From Teretinema sp942493045 (GTDB lineage Bacteria > Spirochaetota > Spirochaetia > Treponematales > Treponemataceae), in contig OW818665.1 in NCBI GenBank assembly GCA_942493045.1, positions 2,790,001-2,854,000 of the forward strand: 64,000 bases of DNA, read 5' to 3'. The notes below the pieces were generated by a model that worked only from the letters and a program-made list of their open reading frames with translations, searched no databases and was not told where the DNA came from. This document shows, in pieces, positions 50,355 through 59,067 of the stretch; position 1 is the stretch's first letter; every line of letters starts with the position of its first letter. The position numbers and the translations under genes were made by a program.

Positions 50355-51293
50355 TCAGTTCCAGAGCATCGCCGGATTCATTGTTCCCCGGTTTTTATAG
50401 ACCGTGAAGTGCAGATGCGGTCCGGTGCTCAAGCCGGTGTTTCCCACCGAACCGATCCGGGTGGCGGTGGTAACGTATTTTCCTTTTGAAGTGAGAATTG
50501 AACTGAGGTGACCGTACATGCTCATGTATCCGGAGTGGTGTATAATTTTGATGTAATTTCCGTAGGTTACGTCGTAGCCGGTTTCAAGCACTCTGCCGTC
50601 CAGGGCGGCGTACACCGCGGTTCCCGGCGCGGTGGCCATATCAATCCCGTTATGAAAAGTTCTGGTCCCGCGGAAGGGGTTATCACGCCATCCATAGCGT
50701 GAGGAAATATAATAGCTGCCGCGCAGCGGCTTGCGGAATAAGTCACCGTTGATTTCCTGGAGGGTGGTCCAGTCCAGTTTGGCGTCCGGCAGGAATAAAA
50801 CCGCTCCCGCGGCAATGGTATTGTCGGTGAGCGTGTTGACCATGGCCAGCTTTTCCAATGAAATCTGGTATTTGGCGGCTATGGATTCGGGCGTGTCATT
50901 TTTTGCTGTGGTATAAAGAATGCCGTTAATTGACGGAATGCGCAGCAATTGACCAATCTGGAGGGCCCTGGTATTTCGCAGTTTATTCAGACTGATAATA
51001 GCGTCCTGTGAAACGTTGTGAGCGGTGGCAATTGTCCCGACAATATCTCCCTGACGTACCGTGTAAACCGTGTAAAAAAGTTCCGGAAGTTTTTCTTCTT
51101 TGAGCAGGACTTCACCAGCCGGATTTTCAGTCGGTACCAGCGTATCCTGTCCGCCCATCCCCGTAAATTCTCCGGCAACAGTCGTTTCTTTACCCTCCGA
51201 TTTGGCCGTGGAAGGTCCGGTGCAGTTGGCTAATATCGTTATGTATAAAAGGACCAGCAGCGCCGGGCGCAGCTTTCTTTGAACGGTATTCAT
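50355..51293 (-). CDS. LysM/M23 metallopeptidase lipoprotein (NlpD-like)
   Basis: A 312-residue envelope protein. The signal peptide ends in a lipobox-like LANC (Cys24), so it should be a lipoprotein. Two LysM repeats (about 75-120 and 122-168) bind peptidoglycan. The C-terminal M23 domain has the zinc ligands in HNGIDMA and HLHF, with MYGHL between, so all usual ligands are present and it may be an active endopeptidase rather than a mere amidase activator. GGAG precedes the ATG, and an extended -10 (TGCTAGAAT) ends at 51303. It would act on the cell wall in the periplasm. Confidence 0.93.
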   Translation of the reverse strand: MNTVQRKLRPALLVLLYITILANCTGPSTAKSEGKETTVAGEFTGMGGQDTLVPTENPAGEVLLKEEKLPELFYTVYTVRQGDIVGTIATAHNVSQDAIISLNKLRNTRALQIGQLLRIPSINGILYTTAKNDTPESIAAKYQISLEKLAMVNTLTDNTIAAGAVLFLPDAKLDWTTLQEINGDLFRKPLRGSYYISSRYGWRDNPFRGTRTFHNGIDMATAPGTAVYAALDGRVLETGYDVTYGNYIKIIHHSGYMSMYGHLSSILTSKGKYVTTATRIGSVGNTGLSTGPHLHFTVYKNRGTMNPAMLWN

Positions 51294-51376
51294 GATCGCT
51301 CCATTCTAGCACAGGTTAGAGTGCTGTGTTACTTATCGGCAGTTTTTATTGTAAAAATTAGACATAAGGGATCTGT

Positions 51377-51976
51377 TCATTCTTTTTTCCCCAGACCGAT
51401 CAGATAGGTTTCGAAACTGCCGCTGCGGCAGGCTTCAGGTTTGAAGCCCCGGGCGGTGCCGAAGATGGCGCGCATTTTCTTGAGCAGGGCCTGTTCACCG
51501 CCGCCCTGGAATATTTTTACGACGAAATTTCCGCCCTTCAGCAGCATTTGTTCGGCGTAGAACATGGCCAGCTCGGCCAGCCCCTCGGAGCGGGTAGTGT
51601 CAATTACCCGGTTTCCGGTAGTAGCCGGCGCGGCGTCACAGATTAAGAGATTGTAGGGACCACGGGCTCGGACCGCTTCCCGGATTTGCGGCGCGTAGAG
51701 ATCGCCCTGGTAAAACACTAGATTCTGAGCCTGTACGGCATTGTCCAGGGGAGAGAGGTCCACCGCGGTTACCTCGCCGTTGCCGGCAAGCGCGCGCAGG
51801 ACATAGGTCGTCCAGCTGCCGGGAGCCGCTCCTAAATCCAGAATGCGGGAATTTTTATGAATTAGGGAGAATTTTTCGTCCATTTCTTTTAATTTATAAA
51901 CTGAACGCGCCGGATACCCTTCTGAAAAAGCCTTCTTGCTCCAGAAATCCGGTTTTTCATACATTTGAGCGCCCAC
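51377..51976 (-). CDS. rlmE: 23S rRNA 2'-O-methyltransferase (RrmJ/FtsJ)
   Basis: Methylates U2552 in the 23S A-loop during late ribosome assembly. It has 199 residues. It begins with the family pattern YPARSVYKLKEMDEKF, then the SAM motif DLGAAPGSWTTYVLRAL, the catalytic Asp in CDAAPATTGN, and the Lys in FVVKIFQGG. GTG 51976 has AAGGGG six nt before it; ATG 51964 is an alternative start. It is divergent from the prenyl synthase gene, whose promoter partly overlaps the start region. Confidence 0.95.
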   Translation of the reverse strand: MGAQMYEKPDFWSKKAFSEGYPARSVYKLKEMDEKFSLIHKNSRILDLGAAPGSWTTYVLRALAGNGEVTAVDLSPLDNAVQAQNLVFYQGDLYAPQIREAVRARGPYNLLICDAAPATTGNRVIDTTRSEGLAELAMFYAEQMLLKGGNFVVKIFQGGGEQALLKKMRAIFGTARGFKPEACRSGSFETYLIGLGKKE

Positions 51977-51986
51977 ATCAGTCCCC

Positions 51987-52014
51987 TTGCAAGAATAAGG
52001 ATATTGGATACAAT
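51987..52014 (+). promoter_or_regulatory. Leaderless-type promoter of the prenyl synthase gene
   Basis: TTGCAA (51987-51992), 16-bp spacer, TACAAT (52009-52014), then exactly 6 nt to ATG 52021. Confidence 0.65.
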
Positions 52015-52020
52015 AGTTCC

Positions 52021-53067
52021 ATGACTATAGAATATACACGCCGTCTTGAAAAGATTGAAGCGGTGCTGGAAGCCCGACTGCCGGTCACGGCCGGCGCCGA
52101 CTGGATTACCGATTCCTTTATGTCGCTTCCGGCCGCGGTTCGTCCAGTTCATATCGGCCCGCTGCTTGAGCCCTGCCGGGATCTGATGTTACGCGGCGGT
52201 AAACGCTGGCGTCCGCTCTTAATGGTGCTGGCCTGCGAATTGGCCGGCGGCGGTGATCGCGCCTATAACCTTACCCCGATTGTTGAATATGCCCATACCG
52301 CCAGTTTGATCCATGACGATATTGAAGACTCCGCCGATCAGCGCCGCGGTCAGCCGGCCATCCACCTTAAGTACGGGCAGGATACCGCTATCAATTCCGC
52401 CTCCTGGCTTTATTTTCAGGCTTTTTCGGTGATTGATTCCTATCCCAGCTCCGACGCGCTGAAGCTTACTCTGTACCGGATGGTCAGCCGGGAACTGCGC
52501 CGTCTGCATCTGGGACAGGCTATGGATATCCGCTGGCATCGCGATCCGGCGCTTGTGCCGGTACGCGCTGAGTATGAGGCCATGGTCAGCCTGAAAACCG
52601 GCACCCTGGCCCGTCTGGCCGCCGAAACCGGAATGCTGGCTGCCGGCCGGAGCACCGGAGAAGCTGAGGATTTTGGCGAACTTGCGGCCCGGATAGGGGT
52701 AGGCTTTCAGATTCTGGACGATGTTATCAATTTGACCAGCGGTAACCCGGGTAAAAAACGCGGCGATGACATCGTGGAAGGTAAAAAAAGCCTGCCGGTG
52801 ATACTGCATCTGGAGAAGAATCCGGCCGATGTTGAAATCCTGGCCCGGGATTTTGAACTCGCCCGCGCCGAGGGCGTGCAGTCGCCTGCCGTAGAACGGG
52901 TTATCGCCCTGCTGGAGGCCTCCGGATCGATAGAAAGCGCCCGGCTTTACGGGAATCAGCTGATCGAACGCTCCTGCCTGAGCCTGCAGGGCCGGTATCC
53001 GGAACAAAACGCTACCGGACTTTTAATCGGGTTGTTTGAAACCCTGCTTTCCGGTCTCGCGAAGTGA
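52021..53067 (+). CDS. Polyprenyl diphosphate synthase
   Basis: A trans-isoprenyl diphosphate synthase of 348 residues that builds farnesyl or longer chains for isoprenoid carriers. The first Asp-rich motif is LIHDDIEDSADQRRG and the upstream Lys/Arg pair is GGKRWRP. The second motif reads ILDDVINLTSGN, where the usual third Asp is Asn; this occurs in some subgroups and need not abolish activity. The product length cannot be read with certainty. The ATG is at the predicted transcription start. Confidence 0.9.
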   Translation: MTIEYTRRLEKIEAVLEARLPVTAGADWITDSFMSLPAAVRPVHIGPLLEPCRDLMLRGGKRWRPLLMVLACELAGGGDRAYNLTPIVEYAHTASLIHDDIEDSADQRRGQPAIHLKYGQDTAINSASWLYFQAFSVIDSYPSSDALKLTLYRMVSRELRRLHLGQAMDIRWHRDPALVPVRAEYEAMVSLKTGTLARLAAETGMLAAGRSTGEAEDFGELAARIGVGFQILDDVINLTSGNPGKKRGDDIVEGKKSLPVILHLEKNPADVEILARDFELARAEGVQSPAVERVIALLEASGSIESARLYGNQLIERSCLSLQGRYPEQNATGLLIGLFETLLSGLAK

Positions 53068-53122
53068 GAAAAAACTGCGAAAAAAATGGTTTTTCCCCTT
53101 TTAGTGTAATACCCTTTAAGGA

Positions 53123-53707
53123 ATGAGGACCGCGCGTTATTTGACCGCACAAATTTGGACCATCTCCAAGGCCGAACCCGGCAACACGGTATATATACGC
53201 GCCGGAAATTCGGACCGGGTTCTACCGGTCTATGTTTCCGAATCTGACGCCCACGCGGTGATGCTGGAGCTCTCTCATATTTTGATACCCCGACCGATGG
53301 TTTATGATCTGCTGCTCAACACCATCAAGGCCCTTGGCGGTCAACTGACGCGGGTTGAAATCTACGGAATTAAAAACGGCGCCTATTTGACCAGGATTGT
53401 CATAACCCAAAACGGCCAGGAACATCAGCTGGAGTCAAGACCCCCGGACATACTCTGTCTGGCGGCCCGGATGGATTGCCCCGTGATGATCGCCGAGACA
53501 GTTTTTAAGGAATCAGCGCTGCCGCTCTCAGAGGTTCCCAGAACCGAGGAAAAGCCGCAGACCGCTCCCCCGGCCGAAAAGCTCTCCATCGCCCGGTTCT
53601 TAAACAAAGAACTGGAAAACGCGGTTGCCGCCGAAGATTATGAGCGGGCCGCCCGGCTGCGGGACCGGCTGCGGGAATATCAGACCGGCGAATCTCCCTC
53701 ACTCTGA
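53123..53707 (+). CDS. Bifunctional nuclease-family (BFN/DUF151) protein with UVR motif
   Basis: A 194-residue protein. Residues 10-125 are a BFN/DUF151 domain (IWTISKAEPGNTVYI through CLAARMDCPVMIAE), a fold with reported nuclease activity in plants and bacteria. The C-terminal 35 residues are a UvrB/UvrC (UVR) helical motif: ELENAVAAEDYERAARLRDR. The combination suggests a protein-binding role in DNA or RNA metabolism, with the exact function unknown. ATG 53123 lacks a good Shine-Dalgarno; a weak TACCCT lies 7 nt upstream, so it might also be leaderless. Confidence 0.85.
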   Translation: MRTARYLTAQIWTISKAEPGNTVYIRAGNSDRVLPVYVSESDAHAVMLELSHILIPRPMVYDLLLNTIKALGGQLTRVEIYGIKNGAYLTRIVITQNGQEHQLESRPPDILCLAARMDCPVMIAETVFKESALPLSEVPRTEEKPQTAPPAEKLSIARFLNKELENAVAAEDYERAARLRDRLREYQTGESPSL

Positions 53708-53762
53708 GTCTGTCCCGCCCTCCTTTTTTGTAGTATACTTTTATTACAGAGGAGGAACGGAT

Positions 53763-54311
53763 ATGCAAGAAACACCCCAAACTCTCAATGACTGCGCCGC
53801 ATCCCTTGCCTCGACCGGACAGCATCCCGAGGCCGTAGCCTGCCTGAAACGAGCCATACTGCTCGAACCGGACAGCTCTGTGCTGTGGTTTAATCTGGCC
53901 CTCAGCTATCGGGCGCTCGGTGAAATCCGGGGCGCGCGGGACGCTTTGCTGCGCGCGATGCGCGGCGATCCCCTGGATGTCGATACTATTGATACGTTGG
54001 CGGTAGTCCAGCATGAACTCGGCGAGGATAGCAACGCCGAGCAGGCCTATCTGCGGGCCCTGGACCTGGCGCCCCAGAATGGCCGGGTGTGGAATAACTA
54101 CGGAGTGCTGCAATTCAGCCAGAAGCGCTATAACGAGGCCGTTCAGTCTTTCGAAAAAGCCGTTACCCTGATTCCGGATTTTGCGGACGCCCTGTATAAT
54201 CTGCGGGATACGTATGACGAATTGGGAAATATTCCCGCCCGGGAAATTTGTCGGACTATGCTTCAGAAAGTGGAAGCGGTCAGCCCCGGGGTAAACGGCT
54301 GTACCCTCTAG
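53763..54311 (+). CDS. TPR-repeat protein
   Basis: A 182-residue protein made of about four tetratricopeptide repeats (NLALSYRALGEIRGARDALL; NNYGVLQFSQKRYNEAVQSF). There is no signal peptide, so it is probably a cytoplasmic scaffold. AGGAGG is 7 nt before ATG 53763, and a TATACT (53734-53739) lies upstream without a strong -35. The open frame extends to 53625 inside the previous gene, but the ribosome site decides for 53763. A 25-nt gap leads to the YmdB-like gene. Confidence 0.88.
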   Translation: MQETPQTLNDCAASLASTGQHPEAVACLKRAILLEPDSSVLWFNLALSYRALGEIRGARDALLRAMRGDPLDVDTIDTLAVVQHELGEDSNAEQAYLRALDLAPQNGRVWNNYGVLQFSQKRYNEAVQSFEKAVTLIPDFADALYNLRDTYDELGNIPAREICRTMLQKVEAVSPGVNGCTL

Positions 54312-54336
54312 TTAACCAACGGAGAAAGGTGTGGGA

Positions 54337-55170
54337 ATGAAAGTTTTATATATCGCGGAAATTGTCGGTAAGGCCGGGATCTGGTGTGTGAAAAGCCTGT
54401 TACCGAAGCTCAGAAAAGAGCTTTCCGCGGATGTAATAATCGCCAATGCCGATGGCGCTACCGGCGCTCACGGCCTGGGCCGTCAGCATGCCGGATACCT
54501 TTTAAAGATGGGTATAGACGTTATCACCGGCGGCGAATGCATTTATTATAAAAAAGATTTAGTGGAAGGCTTTTCAGCCATGAACCGCGTGCTACGCCCG
54601 GCTAATTATCCCGCCGAGAGTCCCGGCCGCGGCTGGAAACTGGTAACGGTCGGAACTGAACGGCTGGCCGTGGTCTCGCTGCTCGGCCGGGTTAACTTTC
54701 CCCGCGTGCACAGCGAAAACCCTTTCTTGGAACTGGACGCCCTTTCTTCGCGTATCCGACAGGAAACTCCCTATATTGTGGTGGACTTTCACGCTTCCGC
54801 AACCGCCGAAAAACAGGCCCTTTTCTTTCATGCCGACGGCAAGGTTTCCGCCGTGATCGGGTCTCATGGCCGGGTGCAGTCCGCGGACGAGACCGTGCTG
54901 CCCGGCGGCACGGCTTGTATCACCGACGCCGGCCGTACCGGCAGCCTGAACTCTGTCGGCGGAACTGACGCTGATACCCGTATTAGGGAGTATCTGACCT
55001 CGATACCGGAGTGGTCCCGGGACACCTGGAATACGCCGGCGCTGCAGGGCGTAGTATTAGAATTAGGTAAAGACGGTAAAGCGCGTTCGATTACCAGAAT
55101 ATCGATTATGGGTACGGTACCGGAACAGGAAACCGTTAAGCCTGAGCTTGCGGCTGAAGGAGGACAATAA
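54337..55170 (+). CDS. YmdB-like protein (TIGR00282 fold) with altered metal ligands
   Basis: A 277-residue protein that aligns by eye with the YmdB metallophosphoesterases (MKVLYIAEIVGKAG; VDFHASATAEK; GSHGRVQSADE; RIREYLTSIP). In active YmdB the dinuclear metal site uses Asp8, Glu39, Asn40, Asn67, His150, His175 and His177. Here these read Glu8, Asp, Gly, Glu, His, His and Arg, so most ligands differ. It probably has no classic phosphodiesterase activity. RNase Y, YmdB's usual partner gene, lies 5 kb away. ATG 54337 matches the family start; GTG 54331 is an alternative. Confidence 0.83.
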   Translation: MKVLYIAEIVGKAGIWCVKSLLPKLRKELSADVIIANADGATGAHGLGRQHAGYLLKMGIDVITGGECIYYKKDLVEGFSAMNRVLRPANYPAESPGRGWKLVTVGTERLAVVSLLGRVNFPRVHSENPFLELDALSSRIRQETPYIVVDFHASATAEKQALFFHADGKVSAVIGSHGRVQSADETVLPGGTACITDAGRTGSLNSVGGTDADTRIREYLTSIPEWSRDTWNTPALQGVVLELGKDGKARSITRISIMGTVPEQETVKPELAAEGGQ

Positions 55171-55571
55171 TGCAGGAAGAAGCCAGGGTTGTGTCCCTGA
55201 ATGGAACGATAGCCGAGGTTGTGCCTTTGAATGTTGAAGTCTGTATCGGCTGCAGCGACAAGTCCTGCCAGCAGAACGGCAGTGTTTTCCGGGTGGTGAA
55301 TCTGCTGAATCTGGACATCCGCCCCGGTTCGCTGGTGCGCATTTCTGCCCGTAAGGGCACTCAGGTTGTGCAGGCCCTCGTCTCGGCCGGGCTACCGCTG
55401 GGAGCCATGGTGGCCGGTTATCTGCTTGCTCCTATGGCGTGGCCGGGAGCCGGCGACGGCTTACGGGTAGGAGTCGGGCTGCTTTCAATGACGGCCGCGT
55501 TTGTTCTGATTTATTTCTGGAGCAAGGCCTTCCGGCCTGAACTGCCCTTTATTTCCGGCCTGCTCACCTGA
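55170..55571 (+). CDS. RseC/MucC-family membrane protein
   Basis: A 133-residue protein with an N-terminal Cys motif (CIGCSDKSCQQNG), a beta-barrel-like domain to about residue 68, and two transmembrane helices (about 70-92 and 97-120), as in RseC/SoxR-reducing-system proteins. In other bacteria these link to the Rnf complex or to sigma-factor control. AAGGAGG lies before the ATG, which overlaps the upstream stop (TAATG). It converges on cheB with an 8-nt overlap. Confidence 0.85.
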   Translation: MQEEARVVSLNGTIAEVVPLNVEVCIGCSDKSCQQNGSVFRVVNLLNLDIRPGSLVRISARKGTQVVQALVSAGLPLGAMVAGYLLAPMAWPGAGDGLRVGVGLLSMTAAFVLIYFWSKAFRPELPFISGLLT

Positions 55572-56751
55572 ATTCACGGGCGTAACGGTTAATCATTTCG
55601 GCCATGCGGGACAGGGAAACCTGTTCCATGACGCCGCCTAATTCCCAGGCTACCCGCGGCATACCGTATACAATACTGGACCCTTCATCCTGTCCGAGCG
55701 TACGCGAACCTTCGGTATACAGCCGGGCCAGCTCCGCGGCTCCATCCTTGCCCATGCCGGTCATGATGATGCCGAGGGCATGATTCTGGAATTCCCGGGC
55801 TACTGAAGCGAATAGTACGTCCGCCGAGGGCCGGTGTCCATTACGCGGCGGAGCCTCCGTCACGTGGGCGATGGTCGCCAGCGAGCGACGTTCTACCTCA
55901 ATATGATAATCGCCGGGGGCGATCAGGATGCGTCCCGGTTTAACCAGATCCCCTTCTTTGGCTTCCTTAACCTCCAGCGGGCAGATGCGGTTCAGGCTGT
56001 TGGCGAATTCTTCGGTGAAACCGGCCGGCATATGCTGCACTACTACGATAGGCAAGCCCAGATCCGGGTCGAGTTTGGCGAAGACTTCCCGGAGGGCGTT
56101 AGGACCCCCGGTTGATATGCCGATGGCGATAATTTCCAGATTGCCGGGACTGCGTACCGGTACCGGTCGGGGGACAGGCCCTTTGGCGGCGCTGAGCGGT
56201 TTTTCCGCGGGTTTCAGGGTTTCAGCGCGCAGTGTCAGTGGCGGTTCGTTGCGGACTGGCGGCTCAATATCGGAAATGCGCGATTCATATTTTTTTAAAA
56301 GATCGACCGGCAGTTTTCGGGCGGTTCCGGCGATTTTGCGGATTTGATACTGGCTACCGTAGGCGGTCAGCAGCTCGGCAAGGTGCTTGGCTACCGTATG
56401 AATGTCCGCGGACTCCGAGCCGGAGGGTTTGGTGATAAAATCGCTGGCGCCGAGTTCCAGGCATTCCATTGTTACCCGGGCGCCTTCCTTGGCAATGCTG
56501 GAGAGGATGATGACCGGAATATCAATACCCAGTTTTTTTCGTTCGCGCAGGAATTCGAGGCCGTTCATTTCCGGCATTTCGATATCCAGCACAATCACGT
56601 CCGGCTTGGTTACGCCGATTTTTTGCAAAGCGAAGCGGCCGTTCATGGCTTTTTCGGCAATGCGTAAGCCTTCGGTGGCGTCTACAATTTTGCCAATAAG
56701 GCTACGCATCAGGGCCGAGTCGTCAACGATCAGTACAGATATGGCTTCCAT
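55564..56751 (-). CDS. cheB: Chemotaxis methylesterase CheB
   Basis: Chemotaxis response regulator and glutamate methylesterase/deamidase that resets methyl-accepting receptors. It has 395 residues. The receiver domain (1-120) has DDSALMR, the phospho-acceptor Asp56 in VLDIEMPEMNG and the Lys in FITKPSG. After a Pro-rich linker, the methylesterase domain (about 205-390) shows the Ser in GISTGGPNAL, the His in VVQHMPAGF and the Asp in MTGMGKDGA. It follows cheR by 12 bp in one operon. Confidence 0.97.
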   Translation of the reverse strand: MEAISVLIVDDSALMRSLIGKIVDATEGLRIAEKAMNGRFALQKIGVTKPDVIVLDIEMPEMNGLEFLRERKKLGIDIPVIILSSIAKEGARVTMECLELGASDFITKPSGSESADIHTVAKHLAELLTAYGSQYQIRKIAGTARKLPVDLLKKYESRISDIEPPVRNEPPLTLRAETLKPAEKPLSAAKGPVPRPVPVRSPGNLEIIAIGISTGGPNALREVFAKLDPDLGLPIVVVQHMPAGFTEEFANSLNRICPLEVKEAKEGDLVKPGRILIAPGDYHIEVERRSLATIAHVTEAPPRNGHRPSADVLFASVAREFQNHALGIIMTGMGKDGAAELARLYTEGSRTLGQDEGSSIVYGMPRVAWELGGVMEQVSLSRMAEMINRYAREFR

Positions 56752-56763
56752 GGGTACATCCTG

Positions 56764-57579
56764 TCAAGTGTTTTTTTGGTAGAGGCAGGCCCAGTCTGTC
56801 TTCAGAAATTCAAAACTGGTTTTCATGCCAAAGAGCGATTCGGAATGGCCGATGAACAGGAACGACTTTGCGGTCATGGCATCGTAGAACCGGTCGATTA
56901 CCGCCTTTTGGGCCGGCTCATCAAAATAGATCAGTACATTCCGGCAAAAAAGTATATCGATATTCCGGAGGCCGGAATCATTCTTCAAGTTATGATAGTC
57001 AAAGCGGATCATCTTCATTAACTCTTCTTTAACCTGATATCCGCTGTTTTTATGATCAAAGAAGCGCGGCAGGTAGGGTTCCGGTATTCCGACGATACGC
57101 GACTCCGGATAAAACCCGGCTTTCCCGACCATTAAGGATTTCAGGGAGATGTCCGAGGCTACGATTTCGGCGGGATAATTGGCCGGCAGCTTGTCTTTGA
57201 GAATCATGGCAAGGGTATAGGGTTCTTCGCCGGTAGAGCATCCGGCGCTCCAGACCCGGATTTTCTGGTCGGCTTTGCCCTTCTTCAGCTCGACAACTGC
57301 GGGTAGCACATAATTGATCAGGGCGTCGAAGTGGGGCTGATTGCGGAAGAAACGCGTCAAATTGGTGGTGACGGAGTCGAGCATCAGCTTCAGCTCTTCC
57401 TTATCACGTATCAGTATATTGTAATAATCTTGTACTTTCTCGATGGTTTTTTCGCGGAGGCGTTCTTTAAGCCGGCTCTCGAGTATGGCGCGGTTTGTGG
57501 CAGAGAAGGTAATACCGCTTTCATCGTATATCAGTTTTCTGAACTGGTCGAACTCTGTATTGCTCAGGAAATCTGCCAT
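56764..57579 (-). CDS. cheR: Chemotaxis methyltransferase CheR
   Basis: Methylates glutamates of chemoreceptors with SAM, opposite to CheB. It has 271 residues. The N-terminal helical domain contains LTRFFRNQPHFDAL, and the SAM-binding core has WSAGCSTGEEPYTLAM and DILFCRNVLIYFD. There is no extra TPR. AGAGGGG lies 8 nt before ATG 57579, after a leader of about 35 nt from a TTGACA/TAGACT promoter. It is the first gene of cheR-cheB. Confidence 0.97.
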   Translation of the reverse strand: MADFLSNTEFDQFRKLIYDESGITFSATNRAILESRLKERLREKTIEKVQDYYNILIRDKEELKLMLDSVTTNLTRFFRNQPHFDALINYVLPAVVELKKGKADQKIRVWSAGCSTGEEPYTLAMILKDKLPANYPAEIVASDISLKSLMVGKAGFYPESRIVGIPEPYLPRFFDHKNSGYQVKEELMKMIRFDYHNLKNDSGLRNIDILFCRNVLIYFDEPAQKAVIDRFYDAMTAKSFLFIGHSESLFGMKTSFEFLKTDWACLYQKNT

Positions 57580-57620
57580 TATTAAACCCCTCTGTCCGCG
57601 TTCGGAGACAGTCCAATAGA

Positions 57621-57649
57621 AGTCTAAAACCTCTGAACTCTCCTGTCAA
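57621..57649 (-). promoter_or_regulatory. Promoter of cheR-cheB
   Basis: On the minus strand, TTGACA (57649-57644), 17-bp spacer, TAGACT (57626-57621). It uses the same -10 as the 250-nt RNA at 30148. Confidence 0.68.
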
Positions 57650-57666
57650 TGACGATGGTAATAGTT

Positions 57667-57695
57667 TTGACGAAAAGCCCGCGAGCGGATATAGT
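57667..57695 (+). promoter_or_regulatory. Leaderless-type promoter of lptC-lptA-lptB
   Basis: TTGACG (57667-57672), 17-bp spacer, TATAGT (57690-57695), then exactly 6 nt to ATG 57702. Confidence 0.7.
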
Positions 57696-57701
57696 AGTGC
57701 T

Positions 57702-58289
57702 ATGATTCATTTCCGGTTTACGATCCTGATTTTTATAACGCTGCTGTGGGTCTGTTCCTGCACTTTTAACTACTCAATGGAAGGTTCCGCCCTGGAGAAC
57801 GTTCCGGATATGGTGCTCTCTGAGGCGGTGATCGACCGTTATGAGGACGGCGCTCTGGCGGTGCAGCTCAGCGCGGAAAAATTGGAGATGTATGACCAGG
57901 ACCGGGTTTGGGCCGGAGAGACAGTGGCCTTTACCAGTTTTTCCGCGGATACGAGTCAGCAGATTGATACCACCGGTTCCGCCGGCCTGTTATTGATCGA
58001 TGACCGCTCCGGTCTCTATTCCTTGGGTAACACCGCCTATTTTTATATTGCCTCGGATGATATGAGTATTCATGCCGAAGCTCTGCGTTGGGCTAAAACC
58101 GCCCACACCCTTTCCGGCCCGCAGAACAGTGAGGTGGTACTGGTGAAAGGCGACGGGACAACCATCCGCGGCAATGGATTTTCCGCGGATACGCTGCGCT
58201 ACGCTTACCGCTTTGATTCGGCTGTGAGCGGGCTGCTCCCGGAGTCCAGGGAAGAGGAACCGTCGGTTCAGGAAGTGTCAAATGAATAA
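57702..58289 (+). CDS. lptC: LptC-like lipoprotein
   Basis: A 195-residue protein. The hydrophobic N-terminus ends in VCSC, a lipobox-like site, so it may be a lipoprotein rather than the usual single-pass LptC. The rest is a beta-strand-rich OstA-like domain (AEKLEMYDQDRVWAGE ... DDMSIHAEALRW) typical of LptC, the periplasmic partner that passes lipid from the inner-membrane pump to LptA. The order lptC-lptA-lptB is standard. It overlaps lptA by 8 nt. Confidence 0.82.
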   Translation: MIHFRFTILIFITLLWVCSCTFNYSMEGSALENVPDMVLSEAVIDRYEDGALAVQLSAEKLEMYDQDRVWAGETVAFTSFSADTSQQIDTTGSAGLLLIDDRSGLYSLGNTAYFYIASDDMSIHAEALRWAKTAHTLSGPQNSEVVLVKGDGTTIRGNGFSADTLRYAYRFDSAVSGLLPESREEEPSVQEVSNE

Positions 58290-59067
58290 TATGCCCCGCC
58301 TGGCCGGTTTTACGGCTGCGCTGCTGCTTGCTGCGCTGCCGCTGTGCGCCGCGGAGTCGAAGGGAATTCAGTTCTTTTCGGACCGGATGTACGGCAGCGG
58401 GGCCGCGCATAACGAAAAAACGGTTCTGGAAGGCCGGGCTAAGGTTATTGTCGGTTCGCTGCTGATCGAGGGCGAGCGCATTGAGCTCTCCGGTACCGAT
58501 TTCCGGTTTGTGAGCGCTTCCGGGTCGGTCAAGGGTCAGGATTCGGAAAAAGGCTTTTCCTTTGCCGCGGACAGCATGCGTTATGACCGCACCCTCGAAA
58601 TTGCCGTGTTCGAGGGTAATGCCACCCTGACTGATACGCGTAATAATGTGGAGGCCGCCGCCGGTATCATCAACTACAACCAGAAATCAGAAATCGCCCT
58701 GCTACAGGTGAACGTCAAACTGGTTCGCGAAAATATACAATGCTCCGCGGCTTTCGCGGTTTATCGCCGGGAAAGCTCTGCTCTGGAACTTTCCGGATCT
58801 CCGGTGGTGACCCGCTCCGGTGACGAATTCAAGGCCCGGCGCATTTTTGTGAATCTGGAAACTGAGAATATTACCCTGGAAGGCGGAGTCAGCGGTTTGA
58901 TCAAGGAAACCTCGACACCGGGCGAAAGCGCTGCGGTTTCGGAAAAAGTTCCGCCCGCGGTGCCGCCCGACCTTGCGCCGGAAAGCGCGCCCGCGGTCGA
59001 GCTTACAGACGATGAAACACCTGAGACTGAAGCCGCAATCGAAGCCGAAGGAGAAACCATTCCATGA
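58282..59067 (+). CDS. lptA: LptA-like periplasmic lipid-transport protein (OstA domain)
   Basis: A 261-residue protein. A signal peptide (about 1-24, ending LCAAES) is followed by an OstA/LptA beta-jellyroll (about 30-205) with repeats such as VLEGRAKVIVGSLLIEGE and AVFEGNATLTDTRN. The last 55 residues are a Pro/Glu/Ala-rich tail not seen in short LptA proteins. LptA forms the periplasmic bridge of the Lpt machine. The stop overlaps the lptB start as ATGA. Confidence 0.88.
   Translation: MNNMPRLAGFTAALLLAALPLCAAESKGIQFFSDRMYGSGAAHNEKTVLEGRAKVIVGSLLIEGERIELSGTDFRFVSASGSVKGQDSEKGFSFAADSMRYDRTLEIAVFEGNATLTDTRNNVEAAAGIINYNQKSEIALLQVNVKLVRENIQCSAAFAVYRRESSALELSGSPVVTRSGDEFKARRIFVNLETENITLEGGVSGLIKETSTPGESAAVSEKVPPAVPPDLAPESAPAVELTDDETPETEAAIEAEGETIP

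Noticed and set aside
52720..52745. Inactive prenyl synthase because the second motif reads DDVIN
   Set aside because: An Asn at that position is compatible with some active subgroups and the first Asp-rich motif is intact, so it is noted only in the gene entry.
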